DNA of 64,000 bases. Origin: Helichrysum umbraculigerum. Lineage: Eukaryota > Streptophyta > Magnoliopsida > Asterales > Asteraceae. A model generated the notes under the pieces. The model saw only the letters and a list, made by a program, of their open reading frames with translations. It searched no databases and was not told where the DNA came from. Below are positions 44,378 through 56,400 of this stretch, in pieces; position 1 is the first letter of the stretch, and each line of letters begins with the position of its first letter. The stretch lies in contig CATIUR010000004.1 of NCBI GenBank assembly GCA_949592205.1, forward strand, positions 5,149,001 through 5,213,000. The letters run 5' to 3'. A program made the translations under genes and the position numbers.

Positions 44378-47300
44378 TCACTCTGGATTTCTCATTCCGT
44401 TTAGTTGAACCAACGTCTCAAATCTTGCTCTGTCGAACGCCTTTGTGTATAAGTCTGCTAAGTTATCCAATGATGGAACCTTAACTAACTTTATCAACTT
44501 TTTCTCAGCACAATCTCTAATAAAATGATGTCTAATATCAATATGCTTAGTTTTACTGTGCTTCACCGGATTATTAGTGATCGACATAGTAGATTCGTTA
44601 TCAATCATCATAGGAGTATTGGTTATATTTAACCCGTAATCCCGCAGTTGCTGTTGAATCCAAAGTACTTGCGAGCAACAGCTGCCAGCTGCAACATACT
44701 CAGCTTCACATGTAGAAATGGCTACCGAGGTTTGCTTCTTGCACTGCCAGGATACTAATCTACCTCCTAGGAATTGACATCCTCCGGTCGTAGATTTCCT
44801 ATTTTGATTGCATCCTCCATAATCCGAATCTGTATAAGCTACGAGATCTAAGTCTCCATCAATCGGATACCAAAGACCCAACTTAGGTTTCCCTTTGAGG
44901 TAACGAAAGATTCGTTTAACAGCTTGCATGTGTGACTCTTTCGGATTAGCCTGATATCTTGCGCATAAACAAACAGCAAACATTATGTCAGGCCTAGAGG
45001 CTGTAAGATACATTAGTGATCCGATCATGGCTCTATAAAGAGTTGGATCCACATCGCTATCACTCGATGTATCTGGACCTAGTCCATGATTGACTGGAAT
45101 TGGAGTATTGTAGACCTTACTTTCATCCATCTTAAAGCGTTCTAATAGCTCATATGTATATTTAGATTGATGAATAAAGAATCCATCCTTCTTTTGATCA
45201 ACTTGTAATCCTAAGAAGAAGTTCAACTCTCCCATTGCAGACATTTCAAACCTTTTTCTCATGACTTTCTCAAATTCTTGACACATCTTTTCATCAGATG
45301 ATCCAAAGATAATGTCATCAACATAAACTTGCATGAGAAGAAAATCTTTCTTTTTCCATTTCACAAACAGTGTACTATCAATCGATCCTCTTGTAAATCC
45401 ATTCTCAAGTAGATACGTTGATAGTGTTCCATACCATGCCCTAGGTGCTTGATGTAATCCATATAGAGCCTTATTCAATCGATATACTCTATCTGGATAC
45501 TCAGGATCAGCAAACCCTGGCGGTTGTGAAACATACACCAATTCTTCCACTTTGCCATACAAAAAGGCACTCTTAACATCCAACTGATAAACTTTTATAC
45601 CAAAATAAGATGCGAATGCTAAGAACACTCTAATTGCTTCTAGCCTAGCAACTGGTGCAAACACTTCATTGTAGTCAATACCTTCTTGTTGATTAAAACC
45701 TTGAACCACTAGACGAGCTTTATTGCGAGTAACGATTCCCTTATCATCTCTCTTGCACTTAAATACCCATCTAGTACCAATTGGATATTCTTCCTTCGGT
45801 AGGTCAACCAACTCCCATACTTGTAATTTAGAGAACTGAGATAGCTCTTCTTGCATTGCTTCTACCCACGAGCTTTCTTTTAAAGCCATTTGAACATTTT
45901 TAGGCTCGACTTGTGAGATAAAGCATGAATATAGACATTGATTAGGAATCCCTGTCTCTTTCATTGTAGTATACAAGCTTTGGTATTCAGAATTCTCAGA
46001 CGTACTAGTTCTGGATTGATGCCTGGTTTGAACCGGAGTATTAATATCACCGATGATGTTTTCAACGGGATGATTCTTACTCGTTCTAGTTGTAGTAACT
46101 GGTTCAACCGGAATATCATCTTCTAAATTAGTACCAATCTCTTCCAATTCAGGTACATCTTCCGTACGTGCTGAAGATATTCTTAAATGTTTCAAAGGAG
46201 TAAGTATCTCATCAAACTTTGTAGAAAGATCATCAGGATCTACTGTTTCTTGAGACTTATCCTCTGAAGGTTGTTGTGACTCACTTGTGGAAGCTTTATC
46301 TGAGTCAACATTAGTCTTAATTCCAGACTGCTTAACACTTGATGTTGAAGCGGGACCAATATTCTCATCTTCAAACAATAAATGTTCAGCTATCTCTGAA
46401 TCACTGACATAGTCACTAATAGGAACTTTAAATGATGCAAAAAGATCAGAATAATCAAATTGCCAATCTAAGCCGTTATGAACATCAGGTGAGTAGCTCG
46501 TAACCTCAATATTATAAACTACCTCCAAACGTCCTGTGACTTTATTAAAGACTCTCTTGTTTGGCGAATTGGGCATATAACCTAGGAAAAATCCTAAGTT
46601 AGCCTTCTCACCAAATTTTGCTTGATGTCCAGTCTTTAATATGGTGCATGAAACTCCAAAGGGTTCAAACCCTTTTAAGTTAGGTTTCTTATTGTTCAAA
46701 AGCTCATAACAAGTCTTGTTATGTCTCTTAACCGTAAGAACTCTATTAAGAACATAACATGCTGTATTCACTGCTTCTGCCCAAAAGATGACCGGAAGCT
46801 TTGAATCAGCAAGCATTGTTCTAGCAGCTTCAATCAACGTTCTATTTTTCCTTTCAGCAACACCATTCTGTTGAGGTTCATAAGGTGCACTGAATTGATG
46901 TAATATCCCTTTGCTTAAGCAATAGATATTCAACGTTGAATTCTTAAATTCTGTTCCATTGTCACTACGAATACGCTTAACTCTCCTTTTATAGACATTC
47001 TCTACTAGATCAAAGAACTCAATTAGAATTCCAGGAGTCTCATCCTTTGATCCCAAAAAGAATACCCAAGAAAATCTAGAATAATCATCTGTGACAACCA
47101 AACAATACCATTTGCCACCTAGACTTCTTTTGCTTATAGGGCCGAAGAGGTCCATATGTAGCAATTCAAATGGCGAGGAGATAGAGTTTTCAGTCTTAGG
47201 TCTGTGTGGTTTCTTGTGCTGCTTTCCTTTCATGCAAGGAACACACTTATCCTCAGACTCGAAACGTTTTTGTGGTACACCTAGAACCAAACCATTTTTG

Positions 47301-47821
47301 GTTATATAATTCATCTTTCTCCAGTTCAGATGTGCCATCCTCCTATGCCATAACAATGCGTCTGTTTCCGAAGCCTTGGATAATAAACATGTAGACACCA
47401 TTGAAGAGTTAGGAACACCCATGTTGATAGCATAGATGTCCTTCTTCCTTGGCGCCCTCATCAATATCCATTTATCAGGAATTGTGAAACCTGGCTTCAG
47501 GACTAAGGCCTCCTTTTCATTAAAATAAACTGGGTGACCTTTATCACAGACTTGGGAAACACTCACTAGGTTGTGAGTAAGTTCTTCAACATAGTTCACA
47601 TCCTCAAGAGTCAAAGTTCCATTTGAAACTTTTCCTTTTCCCGAAATTACTCCTCCTTTATCTCCTGCAAAATTTACTTTTTGCTTGAGACTTTCCTTAA
47701 AGTCCTTCAGTAGACTTCTTTCTCCAGTCATGTGTCTTGAGCATCCACTGTCTACATACCACCAGCTGTCCTTATTCACAGCATGCTCCTGCACATAACA
47801 CAAGATACGATCAGTTATCAA
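44378..47821 (-). CDS. SIRE-2 pol, intact: protease, integrase, RT, RNase H
   Basis: The frame has about 1147 codons and no interruption. Protease DSG lies at residues 24-26 of the frame and the GAG-pre-integrase zinc finger near 150-200. The integrase core has D near 221 (MDLFGP), D near 287 (SDNGTEF) and E near 320 (GVAERKNR). The RT motif YVDDII is near 830, and RNase H runs from about 985 (TDSDYGG, CEAEYVAAGS) to 1120. All catalytic residues I can check are present. There is no ATG at its start: the frame overlaps gag in +1 register (47814-47836), so Pol is probably made as a Gag-Pol fusion by frameshift. It ends at TGA/TAA-flanked position 44378, before the poly(A) tract. Confidence 0.95.
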   Translation of the reverse strand: MITDRILCYVQEHAVNKDSWWYVDSGCSRHMTGERSLLKDFKESLKQKVNFAGDKGGVISGKGKVSNGTLTLEDVNYVEELTHNLVSVSQVCDKGHPVYFNEKEALVLKPGFTIPDKWILMRAPRKKDIYAINMGVPNSSMVSTCLLSKASETDALLWHRRMAHLNWRKMNYITKNGLVLGVPQKRFESEDKCVPCMKGKQHKKPHRPKTENSISSPFELLHMDLFGPISKRSLGGKWYCLVVTDDYSRFSWVFFLGSKDETPGILIEFFDLVENVYKRRVKRIRSDNGTEFKNSTLNIYCLSKGILHQFSAPYEPQQNGVAERKNRTLIEAARTMLADSKLPVIFWAEAVNTACYVLNRVLTVKRHNKTCYELLNNKKPNLKGFEPFGVSCTILKTGHQAKFGEKANLGFFLGYMPNSPNKRVFNKVTGRLEVVYNIEVTSYSPDVHNGLDWQFDYSDLFASFKVPISDYVSDSEIAEHLLFEDENIGPASTSSVKQSGIKTNVDSDKASTSESQQPSEDKSQETVDPDDLSTKFDEILTPLKHLRISSARTEDVPELEEIGTNLEDDIPVEPVTTTRTSKNHPVENIIGDINTPVQTRHQSRTSTSENSEYQSLYTTMKETGIPNQCLYSCFISQVEPKNVQMALKESSWVEAMQEELSQFSKLQVWELVDLPKEEYPIGTRWVFKCKRDDKGIVTRNKARLVVQGFNQQEGIDYNEVFAPVARLEAIRVFLAFASYFGIKVYQLDVKSAFLYGKVEELVYVSQPPGFADPEYPDRVYRLNKALYGLHQAPRAWYGTLSTYLLENGFTRGSIDSTLFVKWKKKDFLLMQVYVDDIIFGSSDEKMCQEFEKVMRKRFEMSAMGELNFFLGLQVDQKKDGFFIHQSKYTYELLERFKMDESKVYNTPIPVNHGLGPDTSSDSDVDPTLYRAMIGSLMYLTASRPDIMFAVCLCARYQANPKESHMQAVKRIFRYLKGKPKLGLWYPIDGDLDLVAYTDSDYGGCNQNRKSTTGGCQFLGGRLVSWQCKKQTSVAISTCEAEYVAAGSCCSQVLWIQQQLRDYGLNITNTPMMIDNESTMSITNNPVKHSKTKHIDIRHHFIRDCAEKKLIKLVKVPSLDNLADLYTKAFDRARFETLVQLNGMRNPE

Positions 47822-50596
47822 GAGGGACCCAAGCCATTACGGTCTTGGTTTGTCCCTTATCATCAACAAACTTAAGTTCTTTAAAATAACCATCCTTCCC
47901 ATCAGGAGCTTTGGTCACTTTCGAAGTAGCTTGAGTTTGTGGACGATCAGCCTTAAGAGGTGAATTTGAGGAGAACCTCTTAGGCACATAATTATGAGCT
48001 CTATTATGATAATTATAATTAAACTCATGTGATCGTGAAGTAGTACCACTCTCATAATGACTATGGCCTCTACTTGTAGTTCTAAACCTCGACGGTGTCA
48101 CATCCCTAGACTTATAGACAGAATTATCACTTTGAGTATATGGCCGTTTAGGTTTAGGTGGGGAGACACTATGCTTACCATCTCTTTTAAGAATGTTAAC
48201 AGGTTTATTACCTAACTTAGGTTTGGCATCTAACCCATCTACAGTCATACTAGAGTCGGTCTGTGTCTTTTCATCCATCACAAGCTTATGTGGTGTTTCA
48301 GGCTTTTTGTTAGGACAACACGAAGCCACGTTTCCCTTTTGATGACACTTGAAACATGACATCTGCTTGCGCGATTTACTCACTTTTGCTTTCTCATCCG
48401 GAGTCTTAGGCACTAAAGGTTTAAGCTGTTCCTTATTAACTTTATCATCAGTCTTAGCATCGTTAATCACTCCACCCGATACAAATTGTATTTTGGTGAA
48501 CTGAGAAGCCTTGCTATTATCTAATGATATGTTCTTAATAACATCTTTCTGTGCCTCTGACTGTTCAGGTTTATCAGCTACTGAAATCTCAGGACTAACT
48601 TCAGTCATCTCAGAATCTTCAGGAATAGGAGTGTAATTGGCATTAAAAGGCGGGGATACATCATTGTAACCTAACCCAGTCTTGTCCTTTACACTACGTT
48701 GAGCATCTAACATTTTATCCATTTGAGATGTCCTATAGTTCTCAAGTTTACGGTTTTGCTCAATTAACCTTAAGTTAAGGTTCACTATTTCCTGATCCTT
48801 ACTAGCAATCGTCTCATTTAAGTCTTTAATATTCATATAGAGACCATCTATGACAACAGGTTTTTCACTTATGGTATCTCTAAGTTTTGTTCTATCCGAC
48901 GCATCAGACTTAATTTTATCTTTTAAGACCTTTTTATCATCACTTAATCTACGAATATCCATAATAGCTTGATCAAGTTCAGATCTAACAGTCTTATAGG
49001 ATTCCTTATCCATATTTAATTGTGATGACAAATTGCTATTTGACACAGTTAAGACACTATTCTGAGATTGTAAATCAGTAACTAAGTAACAAACATCAGC
49101 AAGATTAAGAATATCTAAACATACCTTCTTCTTGTCAGTTTGTAATTCAGCCATACGTGCCACTAATTCATCAGGACTCATATCTGGAGCTGAATCCATA
49201 TATAGCACGTCATCATCACTTGCCTTCACTTCAGACTCAGGCACCTCTACTCTCTGTTCCAAATCAGTTGGCATGTAGGAAACTGATCCAGCAGTTGTTT
49301 CTTCGATCTCGGCCATCAAGGCTTCCTCAGATTGAGCTTGCCAATCATAAGAGCCATCCAACTGCTTCACCACTAAGGCTTTGGAAGCAAGAGTACTTCC
49401 CGAACCTTGTTTTCCTTGTGCTTCTACTTTAGGTCTTTGGCATTCTCTAGCAAAATGGCCAATACCCTGACAGTTAAAGCATCTTACCTTGGTTTTATCA
49501 AACCCTGATCTATTGCCCAACACCTTTCTACCAGTTCTCTTGTGGAAATTCTTCACCTTTCTAGAAATCAACGCAAGTTGATCTTGAAGCTCCAATTCCT
49601 CAAGATAATCAGAATCTATCTGCTCATAATCCTCATCAAACAGAATAGGATCATTGATCTTTCCCTCTATATAGTTTTCATATGATGCCACAAAGGAAGC
49701 AAGAACAGACAATTGCTGTTCAGCAGATTTCACACTCATCGGCATCTTCTGATGCTCTTGAGGTGACTTCTCAGAATTCTTTCCCTTTGTCTCATCACCA
49801 GAGGAAGAAATAAAGCACAGATCTTCAGAAATCAGTTCTCCATTTTCATTAGTATCACCAACTAACAGTGCAGTGGTCGAACTAGATGACGCAGTCGAAA
49901 GACTTGACTTTCCATGATACAACCCAGGGTTCTGAACCTGATCAGAATCACTATCTCTTGACTTCTTGGAGAAATCATAACCTTTCAGCTTGTCAATGAC
50001 TTGCTCTAAGGTCATAGTAGAATACCTAGTTTCGTTATCCTTAATCATAACGCCATACATTTCCCATTTAGAAGGCAAACCCTCAAGAAACTTGTCGGTT
50101 TTGGATACTTCTTCTTCAACAATTTCATGGTATTCTAATTCACTTAGCAGATGGTAGAATCGTGTGACATATGCATCAAGATCTTCTCCTTTTAAAGCTT
50201 TAAACATAGTAAACTGCTTTTTAAGAAGACTCCTCTTGCCAGCTCTCACCTGTGGACTTCCCTCACCTCTTTTCTCTAGAGCTTCCCAGAGCGTTCTAGC
50301 AGTATGAAAAGACTTGAGTTGATGAGCAATCTCTTTAGGAAGACACATCTTTATGCATGAATGTGATTTATTCTCATTTCTGTAAGCTTCCTTCTCTTGA
50401 TCACTCATGTTCGCATAGGTAAGAACTACAGTAGCATTTTGAACAGTTTGAGTAGGTGGGGTGTATCCACTCTTGATACACATCCAGATAGACAGGTCAT
50501 GGAATCTACAGTAAGATTCGAATCTGTCCTTCCAATTGTAGTAATCCTCGATTCTTAACAACTTAGGTGGAACGTTTGACTTTCCCACCTCGTGGT
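47811..50596 (-). CDS. SIRE-2 gag, intact except the N-terminus cut by C
   Basis: The frame is open for about 925 codons from the C insertion to TGA at 47811-47813. By comparison with SIRE-1 only about the first 15 residues are missing, displaced beyond C. The Gag domain covers about the first 230 residues, with a zinc knuckle CFNCQGIGHFAREC near 370, long charged regions, and a second Cys-rich motif CFKCHQKGNVASCC near 750. The end is AWVPLDN, as in SIRE-1. Confidence 0.93.
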
Positions 50597-52859
50597 TGTA
50601 ACACCTGCTAAATTAGGATAATTAATTATGCCTAATTAATTGTAACTAGATGTAATTAGTATGTAATAGGACTAATTGCAGACTCTATTTGTATATATAT
50701 AAGGTGATTTATATATATATGTGTGTGTACTTACGCGATTTGGATAAATCGTGCGAATTAACCGGACGGAGTCCGACACAGTTTACTTGGACGTTGGTGA
50801 CAGAAATTTACTTAAATAATGAGAACGTATTTTGTTATATAAAATACGCAACAGAACGAGCATCATTTATATATTATAGTGACGACATTTTAACTAACGC
50901 AACAAAACGTAATAAACGCGACTTAATAATTGAAATATTGCGACAAATGTTTTTATTATTAATTTCAAAGTATTTTTATTTAAATATTCCAGATACATTT
51001 TTAAAAAATATAACGGTTTGATTAAATACTAAAAACAAAGGATTAAACGATTAGGACACGGAGTAAATACTGAGTTTTAGGGAGCGTTTACCCCTCCCTT
51101 GTCTCTTGGATCAGCCAACACCCCTTCCCCCTCCTCATTCTTCTTTCATTTTCATTATCTCCAAAAACACACACACCTCCAAAAACACTCTCACTAAAAA
51201 AAAATACTACCAAATTTTCGGACTACAAACCGACCCACGAAATTTACATATTCAGAATCACCATCACGAGTGGAGCAAGAATATCAAGATCGTTTTCACC
51301 ATTTCATCCTCCATTTAGCTCGATTTGCAAAAGTAAGAAATTCCTAAAATCTTAGATCTATTCAATTTGGTGTAATGTTTTGATGTTTTGATGTGTACAC
51401 AACTTAGATATAACCTAATACATGAAGAATACACGATTTTATAGCTCAAAAATGGGTTAGATTTGCGTTTTTGGTCGGAAAATCACGAAACCCGAAAGTT
51501 TCTGGACTGATGTTCATCTTTGCGACACAACGTTTGTGTCGCATGCTATGTCGCATAAACCATTTAGTGTCGTATTTTGTGTCGTACGTTATGTCGCACT
51601 ATTGTGTCGCACTTTTTATGCGACACAACCCTTATGTCGCTATTAAATTAGCATCGCAAGCTTTTGCGACACAACCACTGTGTCGCAGAGCTCTTGTGTC
51701 GCACTTTATGCGACACAACCACTGTGTCGCATACCAAACTTTAGTGTCGCAGATTGTGTCGCAAAAACACAGAAAACCAGAATTTTAAAGTCAAATTTTA
51801 CTGTAGCAGTACTGTAGCAAATCTACTGTAGCAAAGTCAACAATTTAGAATTATTTTGATGAACCGTCAGCAATGGGCCAAAACTGTTTTCTCAAAACAA
51901 ACGACTACGAACATACAAACGAACATTGGACTTAACTAGTTGTGTACAACTAAACGGAACGTCTTGCGAGACACATACTTACATAACTTCATATGATTAG
52001 GCATTTGAAGGTTACGGGTTCAGAGAACCTACTTGCTTTACTTACTACTTGCTAATTGCAACTGATTACTACGAGACTCAGGTGAGTCTTACAGCCCCAC
52101 TTTTACTGTATTATACTTTGGGGTGAGATACTTAGCAACTGTTTTACGTATGAACACAATGTACTGAACTGAAAACATTACTGTATACAAACAAACGCAT
52201 GAGTTACTTTTATCCACTGAAAGCCTCCTAATCGTAAGTTGTTAGTTATGGACTTAAGCGCGATTACTAATAGATGGATCCATTTGGGACTGACAATCCC
52301 TGTCTGGGGTGGTAGCGCCACCACGTACTGATTTACACGTAGAAACAGACATATTAGTATTTGTTACATATGAGTGTGCGGATAGCACTCACGGGGGTAC
52401 GTGATATATTCACACTACACGGTTAAGCTTCAACTTATGAGCTCATGGCACTGTACTGATTAACTGATTTACTTACTTTGCTTGATAGCAATACGGGTAC
52501 ATACTTGTGGTTCATAACACTTACTTATTACTAAACCTGTGAGATTCACCAACCTTTTTGGTTGACACTTTTTAGCTTTGTATCTCAGGTACACTTACGG
52601 AGTAGGGTCACTCCAGGATTACTAGCTAGAGTCGCATGATTTTACAAACTGCATTTAACGGAGATTCTTTGGCATTATCTTTTGTAACTATGGTTATGTA
52701 ATAGAATCTCCCGCTATACGCGTGGGCTCTAGGGAATTACATTTTGTATACGAAAACCTTCGGTTTTCAAACGATTATTAATTATGAGATGTAACTATTT
52801 TACAAACGTCTCATTTAGAGGTCGTTTGCTATTAATCTTGTGCTTTGTATATTGATTAG
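50597..52859 (+). repeat. C 5' LTR, first part (to the A/B insertion)
   Basis: These 2263 bp plus the 49-bp tail at 58693-58741 form one LTR of about 2.3 kb. The stretch 51521-51772 is packed with tgtcgca/gcgacaca words, and three ctgtagca words follow at about 51800-51830. No gene is seen. Confidence 0.9.
51521..51772 (+). repeat. tgtgtcgca/gcgacacaa word cluster in C LTR
   Basis: Around seventeen direct and inverted copies of a tgtcgc core lie in 250 bp, so stems can form between many pairs. Confidence 0.85.
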
Positions 52860-53377
52860 TGATGGAGGCCCAAGTGTGGAAGACCAAGCTCTAATGTATT
52901 TGGAAGCCCAAGATTGTGTGACGAAAAGGGCTGCACGGAAAGGGGCATAACTTGGGCTACAGGGGTCCGTTTCAGGCCCATGAGCAGGCGAATCGAAGCT
53001 CGGTTCGAGGCCCACCAAGCCGCTAACAGCCGGAGGCGGTTAGCCCAATGCTCGAAGCCCAAAAACGGCTCCGTTTGGAAGATATGGGCTTTTTAATAAA
53101 TTTTCTGTTCGAATTAGACTTTTGTTTTGGGTTTGTGGTTTGGCCCGTTATGTTTTATCGGCCCATTTAAATTTCTGCTTGTTTATAATGGTTGGTATGA
53201 CATTGTTTTGGAGTTAGTTTTTCATTTATCAAAAATCAGATTTCACTCTCAATTTTGTGAATCAAAGTACCCATTCACGGCATTCTTTGTGAATCAACGT
53301 GATTCGGAAGAAATTATTCCTGGTATTCATAGAAATCAACAGGTTTAATTTGGTTATCCTTATTTCTCGCTACATCA
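52860..53377 (+). repeat. A-type 5' LTR, 518 bp
   Basis: It starts tgatggaggc and ends cgctacatca, followed 2 bp later by a primer site. Confidence 0.88.
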
Positions 53378-53379
53378 GT

Positions 53380-53391
53380 TGGTATCAGAGC
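53380..53391 (+). promoter_or_regulatory. A primer binding site
   Basis: tggtatcagagc directly follows the A LTR. Confidence 0.93.
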
Positions 53392-53408
53392 TAAATTTCC
53401 TGTTCGAG

Positions 53409-56400
53409 ATGCCTCCAAGGAGACAAACTAGGCCACTCAATGATGTCTATGGGCAGGAGATTGAGGATCGTATCATGGTACGGATGGAAGAACGGTTGGG
53501 TCAGTTTGTGGATCAAATGACGGTCCAGATGGAGGGTTTGATGAATCGCCGGAGGCGTGAACGTACTCCTCCAGAAAATGAAGATGAAGGGTTTGAAGAA
53601 AATCCTTTTGCAGAAAGTGACGGTTCATCTTCCGAAGGGAATCCGGAAAGACACCTTAGGCAGAATCAAAGGGATGATAATAGACGTTGGGAATCTGGGT
53701 TGAGAACTAATATCCCTGAATTTGATGGGGATACTTTGAATCCAGAGGCGTTTATTGATTGGCTAGCTTCCGTTGAAGAAGTGTTCGAATTCAAGGATGT
53801 TCCTGAAAACAAACGTGTTTCATTGATCGCTACCAGATTGCGTGGTAGGGCATCTGCTTGGTGGCAGCAATTGAAACTGACACGAGCCAGACTTGGAAAA
53901 CCAAAAGTCGTGACTTGGAGGAAGATGAAGAAGTGCATGCGGGATACATTTATTCCTCATAATTACCAACGTTTAATGTACCAACGGTTACAGAATCTGA
54001 AACAGGGACCCAAATCGCTTGATGATTACACAACTGAATTTTATCAGTTGATTGCACGTAATGATATTCAGGAAACGGATGAACAATTGGTTTCTCGTTA
54101 CATTGGAGGGTTGAGGGTTCAGACCATGGATGCTGTTAACTTGTTTGATCCGTTGACAGTTTCTGAGGCATACCAACGAGCACTGACATTTGAGAAACAG
54201 AATCGCCGGGTGGGTAGTTCAACTTCTTCTACCGCGGTTGCCGGAGGTTCTGGTACGGGTAATGTGGCATCTCGTTTTGTGCCCAATCAGCCAAGAACAG
54301 GGGGTAGTAGTACTGGCACAACTTCTAGGGGTGTTGGCAGTAGTAATTTGAAATGTTTCAACTGTGGGGAAATTGGTCATCGGATAGCAGAATGCAAGAA
54401 AGCTGGTAAAAGGCATCTGTTTGTTGAACCTGATGGTTGGGACGGTGATAATGTTAATGATGAGCAGCAAGATGAAGATCCAGTGTATGATGACGAGCCT
54501 GAAGAAGAGTTAGTTACTGGTGATGTGGGTACTAGTTTGGTTGTAAGGCGCTCTTGCTTTACGCCAAAAGCTGTTGGTGACGATTGGCTCAAGCACAACA
54601 TCTTTCAGTCCACCTGTACTGTTTTGGGTAAGGTTTGCACCTTTGTTATTGATTCTGGAAGTTGTGATAACTTAGTATCTGAAGAGGCTGTTCAGAAGTT
54701 GGGTTTAAAAACAGAGAATCGTCCAAAACCTTACAAGCTGCAATGGTTTAAAAAGGGTGGTGAGGTAACGGTATCTAAACGATCTCTTGTTCAATTTTCT
54801 GTTGGCATGTATTATAAAGATGATGTTTGGTGTGATGTGGTTCCCATGGATGCCTGTCATTTGTTATTGGGTAGGCCTTGGGAATATGATCGTAGCATAA
54901 CTCATAATGGGCGGTCTAATACTTATAGCTTTTTGTTTGATGGGGTGAAAATAACTTTGGTTCCTAATAAGCCTAAGGAATTGGTCACCAAACCCTCTGC
55001 TACTCTTTTGACTCTTACACAGTTTGAAAATGAATTGGAAGTGGCGGATGATGTGTTTGTATTGATAGGGAAGGAAGTAGCTGAAGATGTTGATATTCCT
55101 GATAAAATGATTCCTTTAATTGAGGAATTTGCAAATGTATTCCCTAATGAGTTACCTGATGGGTTGCCACCTTTGCGTGACATCCAACACCATATTGATT
55201 TAGAACCTGGTGCACAATTGCCAAACAGACCACATTACAGAATGAGTCCAGTAGAGCATGAGGAATTGCGGAGACAGGTTGAGGAGTTGATTTCAAAGGG
55301 TCATGTGCGTGAGAGCATGAGTCCTTGTGCTGTTCCTGCTTTATTAACTCCAAAGAAAGATGGTACATGGCGTATGTGTGTTGACAGTCGTGCCATAAAT
55401 AAAATTACTGTGAGGTACAGGTTCCATATTCCCCGACTTGATGACTTACTTGATCAAATCGGTGGTGCTACTATTTTTACAAAACTGGATTTGAAAAGTG
55501 GGTATTACCAGATTCGTCTTAGACCCGGAGATGAATGGAAAACAGCTTTCAAGACTCGTGAGGGGTTGTATGAATGGTTGGTGATGCCTTTTGGATTATC
55601 AAACGCTCCTAGTACATTTATGCGAGTGATGAACCAATTGCTAAGGCCCTTTATTGGCGAGTTTGTGGTTGTTTACTTTGATGATATTCTTATTTACAGT
55701 GCTTCTTTTGATGAGCATGTAAGTCATGTGCGGCAGGTGTTGACATTACTTCGCAGAGATAGTTTCTATGCTGCTGTGAAGAAGTGTGTGTTCATGACCC
55801 CTAAAGTCTTGTTTTTGGGGTATGTTGTTTCTGGTGATGGTATACAGGTGGATGAGTCTAAGGTAGGGGCTATACAGCAATGGCCAACCCCAACTACAAT
55901 CACTGAAGTGCGTAGTTTCCATGGTCTTGCTTCATTTTATAGGCGTTTCATTCCTCACTTCAGTTCTATTATGGCACCAGTGACTGAATGTATGAAGGGA
56001 AAGACGTTTGTGTGGACTGATGAGGCAGAAATGGCTTTTCAGAAAATAAAGGAGAAGCTTACAACAACACCAATTCTGGTATTGCCTGATTTTTCTAAAG
56101 TTTTTGAACTTCATACTGATGCATCTAAGGTCGGAATAGGGGGTGTTCTCAGCCAAGGTGGACGACCTGTTGCTTATTTTAGTGAGAAGTTGACGGGACC
56201 AAAGCTTCGTTACAGCACCTATGATCTGGAGTTTTATGCTGTAGTTCAAGCTGTGAAGCATTGGCGCCATTATTTATTTCATAAAGAGTTTGTTTTGTTT
56301 ACAGATCATGACTCTTTGAGACACATTCGTAGCCAAGATAAGGTGTCTCATAAGCATGCACGGTGGATGGCTTTCTTAGAGAACTTTACTTTTGTAGTGA

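Larger units (their letters stand above)
40387..50596 (-). mobile_element. SIRE-2: Ty1/copia SIRE-like element with intact gag-pol, interrupted by C
   Basis: The layout is as in SIRE-1: 3' LTR (586 bp), purine tract, a shortened accessory gene, noncoding block, poly(A) tract, intact pol and intact gag up to the C insertion in the first gag codons. The left flank is ccgga (40382-40386). The 5' LTR and gag start must lie beyond C, outside the window. Confidence 0.93.

Noticed and set aside
44275..44484. Plus-strand Phe-rich frame, also at 14254-14442
   Set aside because: It reads the T tract and the antisense of the pol end; no support as a gene.
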